The notes beneath the pieces were generated by a model. It made no database searches. It had not been told where the DNA came from and was given only the letters and a program-made list of their open reading frames with translations. A program made the position numbers and the translations under genes. This document shows positions 1 through 6,712 of a DNA stretch of 34,610 bases, one piece after another (the first letter of the stretch is position 1; each line of letters begins with the position of its first letter). The stretch lies in contig QHZB01000202.1 in assembly GCA_003224525.1 (NCBI GenBank), positions 31,688 to 66,297 on the forward strand. Reading direction: 5' to 3'. The DNA is from Acidobacteriota bacterium (lineage in GTDB: Bacteria > Acidobacteriota > Terriglobia > Acidiferrales > UBA7541).

Positions 1-1013
1 TTTTAATGGGACAGCACTGGGTGTTAACGACGAAACACCACGATGGTTTTTGCATGTTCGACACTTCCTACACAGACTACAAGATCACGACTACTCCCCA
101 TGGGAAGGACGTTGTCAGGCAACCGGCGGACGTTTGCCAAGGAAGAGGTATGCCACTGGGGTTTTACTACTCGCCGCCCGATATGCACCGCACTGCCTTT
201 CGGGACACCACGAAGTTGGCGAAAGAGAATTGGAACGGGGAGCCCACATGCCCCGAGTGGCTCATGTACCTCGAGGCCCGGTCGCTTTGATCTGGTTCGA
301 CGGTTTGCGTCACCAGGAGAAATACGACGGCAACCGCTTCCTTGAGCTGATCCAGAAACTGCAGCCTGCCACTTTGGTGAACGACCGAATTGGCGTGCCG
401 GGAAACTATCAAACGCCGGAACAGTTCATCTCTAATGCGATCCCGACGAAGGGCGTGGCTTTTGCGGCGACCGATACCAGCGTTCAAAAAGATCGAAGGA
501 GTTGACTCCGCCGCCAGAAGACTTTCAGTTGTGGGAAACCTGCATGACCATAAACAAGACGTGGGCATCTAACGCGAACGATCTTGAATATGAGCCGTCG
601 GAGCTTCTCATTCGGAGCCCCGTGGAAGTCGCAAGCCGGGGCGGGAACTTCCTGCTGAACGTCGGACCGCAACCCGATGGCTTGATTCAGCCGGAATTTC
701 AGCAGCGTCTCCGCGCCATCGGCGATTGGCTCGCGGTTAACGGCGAATCCATATACGGGACGACCTACGGACCAGAGCAAAACATGAAATCTGTTCGAAC
801 CACGGCAAGACGCGGGAGACTCTTCCTCCACATCTTCGATTGGGCGTCGTCGCCATTGGAGATATCGGGGCTGGACACGAAGGTGATGTCGGCGCACTTG
901 CTCGCAGGAGGCAATCATTGAAATCTCGACAGACGGAACGCCGGCTCCAGATTGACCTGCCACAGCAACCACCCGATCCGAACGTGACCGTCATTGCTGT
1001 CAGAACTCTTTAA
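1..1013 (+). pseudogene. GH29 alpha-L-fucosidase, 5'-truncated by the window edge and broken by several frameshifts
   Basis: Recognisable GH29 alpha-L-fucosidase sequence is spread over all three forward frames. Frame 3 (from base 6) carries the KHHDGF motif and the GFYYSPPDM stretch. It stops at a TGA at 288-290. Frame 2 then carries PVALIWFDGL (about 275-310), which contains the GH29 nucleophile Asp, and runs to about 485. Frame 1 (about 500-918) carries WETCMTIN, GGNFLLNVGP and AIGDWLAVNGE. Frame 3 resumes from about 918 with LQIDLP and PDPNVTVIAV and ends at the TAA at 1011-1013. Around 270-280 the dozen or so residues normally lying between the WxMYL segment and the nucleophile strand are missing, so this break looks like a small deletion. 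At least three separate disruptions make a single sequencing error unlikely. The intact ancestor would have released alpha-L-fucose from glycans, probably outside the cytoplasm. Confidence 0.85.
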
Positions 1014-1146
1014 GAGGGCGCGCTCGCGATCTTGCGCCAATGCCCGACGATCAAAAGGACCTCCGCCATACGCAAATCGGGTCATGGCGAACATCCAAAC
1101 CGCTAGCAGCAGCGAGTTTGGTGTAGGCTTTCCGCCGGAGAGAATC

Positions 1147-2388
1147 ATGTTCAAATTCAGACTTCTACAGTTGCCGCTTCTTCTGCTGGCATTGAGTTCC
1201 CAAGGAAGCGCGCAGTTTGCACACACCGACCACAAACAGATCGTCGATGCCGCTGGTAAACCGCTCTTTCTTCGCGCAACAAATCTGGGCAATTGGCTGG
1301 TGCCAGAGGGTTACATGTGGCTGTTCCAAGGCGGCCCGCAATCTCCTAGTGAGATCCGCGCGTTGGTGTTGGAACTCCTGGGGCCTGAAGGGTCGGCCGC
1401 ATTCTGGCAGAAGTACCGCGAGAACTACGTCACGCGTGAGGACATCGCGCTCCTGCATCGGGCCGGCTTCAACGCCATTCGAGTTCCTTTGCATTACAGC
1501 CTGTTTGAGAGCGACAACGCGGAAGGTTTCCAGCTGCTGGACCGGCTGATCGTCTGGAGCCGTGCGGAAAACATGTATGTGATTCTTGACCTGCATGCCG
1601 CGCCGGGCGGACAGACGGGCACGAACATAGATGACAGCGCGGGATATCCTTGGCTATACCAGAGTCCACAAGAGCAAGAACACCTGATCGCCATCTGGCG
1701 GCGCCTGGCGACGCACTATCGCGATGCGCCGGCCGTGCTCGGTTATGACCTGCTGAATGAGCCGATCCCGCATTTCCTTAAGCTGGCAGCTTTGAATTCT
1801 TCGCTTGAGCCGCTCTACAAGAAGTTGGCGGGCGAAATACGAAAGGTTGACGCTCACCATATTCTCTTTCTCGGTGGCGCGCAGTGGGACGGGAACTTTT
1901 CGGTCTTCGGAAAACCCTTCGATGCGAACGTGACATACACGTTCCACAAGTATTGGACGGCGCCTGATGAAAGCGTGCTACGGCAATACATTGATTTTCG
2001 CGAGCGTTATGACGTGCCAATCTGGATGGGCGAGTCCGGGGAGAATACCGATGAGTGGATCGCGCAATTCGTGAAAGCGCTTGAAAAAAACAGCATCGGA
2101 TGGGCTTTCTGGCCGTATAAGAAGATGGAAAAGCCGTCGGCGGTCGTCAGCATTATCCCACCTTCCGATTGGGGAAAGATTGTGGAGTTCGCAAAGCTTC
2201 CGCGCGGCACTGGGCGCGCGGAAGAACGGCTGAAGGCCCGCCCTGAACAGCAAACGATCGCCCGTGTTTTCGCAGAGTTGCTCGAGAATGTCCGCCCGCA
2301 AAAGTGCCGCGTGAATCAGGGATATTTAAAAGCCCTGGGGATGAAGTCAGATATTGCACCGGTCAGTGCCGGAGGATCGGCGAACTGA
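1147..2388 (+). CDS. Secreted glycoside hydrolase family 5-type endoglucanase/mannanase
   Basis: A 413-residue protein. The ATG at 1147 is chosen because GGAG (1137-1140) lies 6 bases upstream and the protein then opens with a signal peptide: a basic start, a Leu-rich core near residues 7-17, and probable cleavage around SSQGSAQ. The mature part shows the GH5 (clan GH-A) plan. RATNLGNWL lies near the start, the general acid/base is E205 in LLNEP, and the nucleophile is probably E296 in WMGESGEN. Aromatic residues (YTFHKYW, WAFWPY) lie around the cleft. Enzymes of this family retain configuration while cutting beta-1,4-linked glucan or mannan, or related beta-glucans; the exact substrate cannot be read from the sequence. 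The fold is complete and the stop is clean. It sits just downstream of the fucosidase remnant, which suggests an eroded polysaccharide-use cluster. The open frame extends upstream to 994, but that extension lacks family features. Confidence 0.85.
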   Translation: MFKFRLLQLPLLLLALSSQGSAQFAHTDHKQIVDAAGKPLFLRATNLGNWLVPEGYMWLFQGGPQSPSEIRALVLELLGPEGSAAFWQKYRENYVTREDIALLHRAGFNAIRVPLHYSLFESDNAEGFQLLDRLIVWSRAENMYVILDLHAAPGGQTGTNIDDSAGYPWLYQSPQEQEHLIAIWRRLATHYRDAPAVLGYDLLNEPIPHFLKLAALNSSLEPLYKKLAGEIRKVDAHHILFLGGAQWDGNFSVFGKPFDANVTYTFHKYWTAPDESVLRQYIDFRERYDVPIWMGESGENTDEWIAQFVKALEKNSIGWAFWPYKKMEKPSAVVSIIPPSDWGKIVEFAKLPRGTGRAEERLKARPEQQTIARVFAELLENVRPQKCRVNQGYLKALGMKSDIAPVSAGGSAN

Positions 2389-2593
2389 ACGATTCTTCAA
2401 TCACTGATTCGTTAGCCGTTTCATGTAAATTTCAATGGCACGATTCGTCGGGTCCACGCGGCGAGCAGGAGTATCCTTCGCCGGTGGTTTTTGCGGAACT
2501 AACGAAGTGGCACCACTCCGGCGTCCCGTTCGTACCGTTACGGACGAGACGTATTTTTTGCGGTCTTATGTTTCCTCGTCTCATGTGGTGACT

Positions 2594-2878
2594 TTACACG
2601 TTGCTGTCTGAATGGGTGTGGCGATAATTCCAGTATTTCGACTGTTCCCTCTTGCTCACCTTCGAGAATTCGCGAGAATTCCTGTGGTTTTGCGCAAGGT
2701 ACTGGCCCCAGGCGCGGTTTTCGTTGTCATCCCAGTTGTGATAGTCCTTGTGTTGTTTATCGTAGACTCGGAGCTGAACGCGGGCCTCTTGAGGTGCAGG
2801 AGCGGCCATAATTGCCACTGGCGCCACCAGAGCAGCGGTCAGGAACAGCGCAGCGATGTAACGATGTGAAAGGTGCAT
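2594..2878 (-). CDS. Small secreted protein of unknown function, rich in His/Tyr/Trp
   Basis: A 94-residue protein. The ATG at 2878 is preceded by GGAGG with 8-base spacing, a clear start. Residues 1-30 form a signal peptide (basic MHLSHR, an Ala/Leu/Val core, AAPA cleavage region). The mature part is only about 65 residues and strongly polar and aromatic, with the pattern YDKQHKDYHNWDDNENRAW followed by YLAQNHRNSREF and YWNYRHTH. I have the impression that similar short exported proteins occur in acidobacterial genomes, but I know no assigned function. The spaced His, Asp and Glu residues could bind metal or polyanions, which is speculation. It stands alone, is transcribed leftwards, and diverges from the threonylcarbamoyl-AMP synthase gene. 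It is a convincing gene because of the strong ribosome site plus signal peptide. Confidence 0.75.
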   Translation of the reverse strand: MHLSHRYIAALFLTAALVAPVAIMAAPAPQEARVQLRVYDKQHKDYHNWDDNENRAWGQYLAQNHRNSREFSKVSKREQSKYWNYRHTHSDSNV

Positions 2879-3308
2879 GTTGTAGTCCTCCAAATTCTAA
2901 ATGTCCGCCTTCGGAATCGCGGTAGCCATAACTATGCACCAAGAGCTGATTGATTTATGTCGCATTCAGCGCATACGCATCAGATAGGTCCCGAAAAACA
3001 ATCCACTTGTAGAAGTACCGTTCGCGCCCGAAACATTCCGGGCGTATGTCGAGCAATCGGAAACGTCCCCCGCGCCTTTCGGCTTCCCCTCTCACGTTGG
3101 TGGCCATTTAGCTACAGGATTGGCTTACCGGAAACAGACAATCCCACACCGTGTTTGTCATTTTGCGGCCCGCTTTTGCTGCTGGAGAGGTTCGCCAGCA
3201 AGCTCTTATTGCGTGGGTCGAGGGGGGTATGGTAGCGTCGCCCAATTAAGGGCAGCGCTGGCGGGGCGCTGCAGGGGTGGCGCTACGACTTCGCCAAAGG
3301 CCAAAAAA
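2879..3308. other. Divergent intergenic region, no gene recognised
   Basis: About 430 bases between the leftward small secreted protein and the rightward TsaC-type gene. It presumably carries both promoters. A hairpin with a 6-bp stem (CGCCCG at 3025-3030 with CGGGCG at 3039-3044) is visible, without a T tract. A possible -10 element TATGGT lies at 3228-3233, with no good -35 at the right distance. The downstream open frame runs through this region to 3120, but the translation before 3309 is Cys/Arg-rich and not family-like, so it is treated as non-coding. Confidence 0.45.
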
Positions 3309-3944
3309 TTGCCGGCTGAGCTGCTGCGCGTAAATGCGCAATTCCCAGAGGCGGACCTGCTGCGGTATGCAGCAGGTTTTCTGACGCGCGGGGGTGTGAT
3401 TGCCATTCCCACGGACACTTTCTACGGACTGGCGGCCGACCCCTTCAATCTTGCCGCTGTGGATGAAATCTATCGTGTGAAAGGGCGCCCGGAAACGAGG
3501 GCGCTGCCTATCCTCGTGAATTCGATCGAACAAGCCATTCTGCTCGCGCGCGAAGCGCCGCGGAAATTTTTGGGGCTCGCCCAGGCGTTCTGGCCGGGCG
3601 GGTTGACGCTGGTGGTGAACGCCGCGCAGCGCATCCCGCTCAAAGTGACCGCAGGCACAGGCCGCATCGCCTTGCGCTGGCCGAATAGCGCAGTGGTGCG
3701 GCGATTGATCGATGAATTCGAAGGCCCGGTCACGGGAACGAGCGCGAACATTTCCGGCTTTCCTTCGTGTTCGAACGCAGAACAAGTAATGAAGCAACTC
3801 GGCTCGCGGGTGCCTCTTGTGCTGGACACGGGAGAAACCGGCGGGACGCAGGCTTCGACCATCGTGGAATTGAATGGCGACACCTGGAGGATCGGCAGGG
3901 AAGGGGCCATTCCGGTGGCGGAGATTGAGAAGGCGCTGGAGTAG
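3309..3944 (+). CDS. tsaC: L-threonylcarbamoyladenylate synthase (TsaC/YrdC/Sua5 family)
   Basis: A 211-residue protein of the YrdC fold, making threonylcarbamoyl-AMP from threonine, bicarbonate and ATP. This is the first step of the t6A37 modification of ANN-decoding tRNAs. Visible family marks are the IPTDTFYGLAADP segment, YRVKGRP, the WPGGLTLV strand, TGTSANISG, and a C-terminal IGREGAI. It has the short TsaC layout without the extra Sua5 C-terminal domain. The start is inferred: no ATG fits, but TTG at 3309 has AAGG (3297-3300) 8 bases upstream and gives a protein beginning close to the usual family N-terminus. The reading frame stays open back to 3120, but that part looks non-coding. 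It ends 35 bases before the convergent binding-protein gene. Confidence 0.87.
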   Translation: MPAELLRVNAQFPEADLLRYAAGFLTRGGVIAIPTDTFYGLAADPFNLAAVDEIYRVKGRPETRALPILVNSIEQAILLAREAPRKFLGLAQAFWPGGLTLVVNAAQRIPLKVTAGTGRIALRWPNSAVVRRLIDEFEGPVTGTSANISGFPSCSNAEQVMKQLGSRVPLVLDTGETGGTQASTIVELNGDTWRIGREGAIPVAEIEKALE

Positions 3945-3978
3945 AACCTAACTTGAAGGCGCGAGGCGTGCTCGCTAA

Positions 3979-5547
3979 TTAATTCCCGCCCGGATGAAGA
4001 GTCGCAAGAAAATTGTAGTTGCCGGTGGAGGGAAGATCGAGAGCGCCGAGCGAGCGGCGATGGACGGAAACGACGTCGTTGAACCACATGGGCAAGTAAG
4101 GAAGATCTTCCGCGAGAGTTTTCTGAACTTCACTGCATAGTTCCTTCCTTTTTTCCTGATTCATCTCCACGCGAATCTGGTCCGTGAGTGCGTCGATGTG
4201 CGCGTTGCGATAGTGTCCGCGATTGGCGCCGTCGGGCGGAAAGCGCTTCGACGAGAAAGCGTATTCAAAAAAATCGGGATCAGTGTTGGCGCCGACCCAG
4301 CGCTGGTAGGTGATCTGGAAATTTCCCTTTGCGACGTCGGAGAACAGCGTGGCGAGCTCGAGCGGCCGAAGTTCCAGTTCGATGCCGGCGCGCCGCCATT
4401 GCTCCTGAAGAGCCGCGCCAATGAGTCGGGCTTGTTCCTCGGTAGAGCATTTCAGAGTGAGGCGCAGGCGCACGCCATCCCGTTTTCGAGGGAAGCCCGC
4501 AGCGTCGAGAACCTGTTCGGCGCGAGCGGGAGTGTAAGGATACTGCAGGACATTCGGATCGGCGGCCCAGTGAACTGGAGGCAGCGCGCCCGCGGCGAGC
4601 TTTGCTTGCCCATGGAGGAGATAGCGGATGAGCGCTTCGCGGTCGGTCGCGAGTGCAAGCGCTTGGCGAATTTCTCGATGGGCCAAGATAGGATCTTCGA
4701 GATTGAAACCGAGATAGGTGAAATTCGTGCCGGGGCGGTCGGTCACTGCAAGATCGGGTTGGCGCGCAAGAACGGGAATGATATCCGGAGAAAGGGAACT
4801 CATCTCCAGATCGGCAGAGCCTTTGCGCAGTTCGAGCGCGCGAACGACGCCGTCGGGGACGACGCGGAATCGCACGCGCGCAACCTGCGGCGCATCACGG
4901 AAGTATTCAGGATTTCGCTCCAGGACAACCTCTTCGTCCTGCGATTGCCGAACGAATCGAAACGGACCGGAGCCGACGGGGTGGCGGGAAAAATCGGCGC
5001 CGGCGTTTGCAGGAACGATGCCGATGGCGCTCGGAATGAGATTCACGCTGAAGGAAGCGTACGCCTGTCTGAGATGAAAGATGACCGTGGCGTCGTCGGG
5101 AGTTTCGACGGAGGTGACCATGCGAAGGGCTCCCTGTTTCGGGGATTTATTGGCGGGATTCATGATGAAGTCGAAAGTCGCCTTGACGTCGGCGGAGGTT
5201 AGCGCGCGGCCATCATGGAAGCGAATGCCGCGCCGCATATGGAAGACGTACGTGAGCGGGTCGGGAGTCGACCAGGATTCGGCAAGATCACCGTGAAAAT
5301 TCATCTGATTGTCGCGCTCCAGCAGGCCGCTAAAGAGGAGTCCATCGATGCGCTGGGATTGCGAATCGGTGGCAAAGCGCGGGTCGAGATTGGTGGGGCT
5401 GGATTCGATGAGGAAGGTGAGAGAAGAGGGATCGCTGTGAGATGAATGTGAACATGAGGCGAGACAAAAGGAAGCAAGGACGTAAGGAAGTAAAGAGGCA
5501 ACGAAAAGACGAAAATTTGACGAAGGGTAATTAGCGCGGCGGAGCAT
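3979..5547 (-). CDS. ABC transporter substrate-binding lipoprotein, peptide-binding family 5 (SBP_bac_5)
   Basis: A 522-residue exported lipoprotein. From the ATG at 5547 the first 32 residues are a type II signal peptide with lipobox L29-A30-S31-C32, which would anchor it by lipid at Cys32. The rest is the DppA/OppA-like family: ESSPTNLDPRFATDSQ, GLLFSGLLE, the characteristic TYVFHMRRGIRFHDGR, GSGPFRF, and TNFTYLGFN followed by IRQALALATDR. The start overlaps the end of anmK by 17 bases, so the two are probably translationally coupled; a longer frame reaching back to 5649 would run deeper into anmK and lacks a signal peptide. No permease or ATPase genes are adjacent. The link to AnmK suggests that the ligand may be a murein peptide, as for MppA, but the sequence alone does not show the ligand. 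Confidence 0.88.
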   Translation of the reverse strand: MLRRANYPSSNFRLFVASLLPYVLASFCLASCSHSSHSDPSSLTFLIESSPTNLDPRFATDSQSQRIDGLLFSGLLERDNQMNFHGDLAESWSTPDPLTYVFHMRRGIRFHDGRALTSADVKATFDFIMNPANKSPKQGALRMVTSVETPDDATVIFHLRQAYASFSVNLIPSAIGIVPANAGADFSRHPVGSGPFRFVRQSQDEEVVLERNPEYFRDAPQVARVRFRVVPDGVVRALELRKGSADLEMSSLSPDIIPVLARQPDLAVTDRPGTNFTYLGFNLEDPILAHREIRQALALATDREALIRYLLHGQAKLAAGALPPVHWAADPNVLQYPYTPARAEQVLDAAGFPRKRDGVRLRLTLKCSTEEQARLIGAALQEQWRRAGIELELRPLELATLFSDVAKGNFQITYQRWVGANTDPDFFEYAFSSKRFPPDGANRGHYRNAHIDALTDQIRVEMNQEKRKELCSEVQKTLAEDLPYLPMWFNDVVSVHRRSLGALDLPSTGNYNFLATLHPGGN

Positions 5548-6712
5548 AGGATATTTTACCGAGGATTGCGGGACCACGGGCGCCGGTTGCGGACGGCAGA
5601 TTCGCGGGGCGCTGGTGAAATGTCTCGTAGGCGAGAAGGGCGAAGGCAAAGGCTTCCTTGGCGCTTTCGGGAATGCCGAGACGCGAAGAGGGCAGAACTT
5701 CGATGCCGGGAAGGGCGGCGGAGAGCTGGGCGAGGATCAGCGGATTGTGCGCGCCACCGCCAGAAACGATGAATTGGTGAATCTTGGTTTTGGGCGCGAC
5801 GAAACGGTTCAGGGCATCGACGACCGAGAGTGCGGTGAAGATTGTGGCTGCGCGGATGAGGTCGTTTGGCTTGGCGCGATAGCGTCGGCCGAGGGCGAGG
5901 AGTTTTTTCAGGTAGGCGTGGCCGTAGCATTCGCGACCGGTGGATTTGGGCGGTGCAAGCTTCAGATAGGGATCGCGCAAAAGATCGTCGAGCAGCGCTG
6001 GTACACTGCGGCCCTGAGAAGCGAGGCGGGCGTTTTCGTCAAAACGCAGGCGGCCGTGCGTGAAATGCGAGACGAGGGCGTCGATGAGCATGTTGGCGGG
6101 GCCGGTGTCGAAGGCGAAGACTTGATGGGGCTTGGCCGCACGAGGAAGGACTGTGAGGTTGGCGATGCCACCGAGATTGAGCGAAACACGGCCAAGTTTC
6201 GGGTGGCGATAAAGAAGATAGTCCACATAGGGAACGAGAGGCGCTCCCTGGCCGCCGAGAGCGATGTCGGCAGGGCGAAAATCGCCGACGGTGGTAACGC
6301 CGGTTCGCGCGGCAATGATGGCCGACTCGCCGATTTGCAACGTTGAGGTGGTGGTATGGCCTAAATAGTTGATGGGCTTGCCTTGGTGGAAAATCGTCTG
6401 GCCGTGGCTGCCAATGAGGGCGATTTTCTTTGGTGCAATCCTGAACTTGCGGCAAGCGGCGAGAGCGGCGTCGGCAAAGAGTTCTCCCAATCGAAAATTT
6501 AATTGGCTGAGAGTGCCCGCGGTGATGGGGTGCTGTTCGGCGACGCGAAGAATTTCCTTGCGAAGGACGGGAGGAAATTTGACGGAGGTGTGGCCGAGCA
6601 GCTTGGCGTTCAGATTCGGCGGCGCGCCGGAGATGCGCGCGAGGGCAACATCAATGCCATCGGCGGATGTTCCGGACATCGTGCCGAGAACAAGCATGGG
6701 TTTTTCGTTCAT
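5531..6712 (-). CDS. anmK: Anhydro-N-acetylmuramic acid kinase
   Basis: A 393-residue cytosolic enzyme that uses ATP to open the 1,6-anhydro ring of anhydro-MurNAc and phosphorylate it to MurNAc-6-phosphate, a step of peptidoglycan recycling. The N-terminal phosphate-binding loop LGTMSGTSADGIDVA (residues 9-23) is diagnostic. GSHGQTIFH, GDFRPADIALGGQGAPLVP, LNLGGIANLT and FDTGPANMLIDA follow in the expected order, and IVSGGGAHNP near residue 315 completes the ATP site. Length is normal for the family. Its ATG overlaps the mutS stop in an ATGA arrangement (6709-6712), and its 3' end overlaps the binding-lipoprotein gene, so the three genes read as one leftward operon. All key motifs appear intact. 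Confidence 0.95.
   Translation of the reverse strand: MNEKPMLVLGTMSGTSADGIDVALARISGAPPNLNAKLLGHTSVKFPPVLRKEILRVAEQHPITAGTLSQLNFRLGELFADAALAACRKFRIAPKKIALIGSHGQTIFHQGKPINYLGHTTTSTLQIGESAIIAARTGVTTVGDFRPADIALGGQGAPLVPYVDYLLYRHPKLGRVSLNLGGIANLTVLPRAAKPHQVFAFDTGPANMLIDALVSHFTHGRLRFDENARLASQGRSVPALLDDLLRDPYLKLAPPKSTGRECYGHAYLKKLLALGRRYRAKPNDLIRAATIFTALSVVDALNRFVAPKTKIHQFIVSGGGAHNPLILAQLSAALPGIEVLPSSRLGIPESAKEAFAFALLAYETFHQRPANLPSATGARGPAILGKISYAPPR

Noticed and set aside
3025-3044. CGCCCG/CGGGCG hairpin as a terminator
   Set aside because: Six base pairs only, no T tract, and it lies between divergent genes where no transcript needs to end.
4198-5202. 334-codon forward frame over the binding-lipoprotein gene
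   Set aside because: Low-complexity shadow of a convincing SBP_bac_5 gene on the minus strand.
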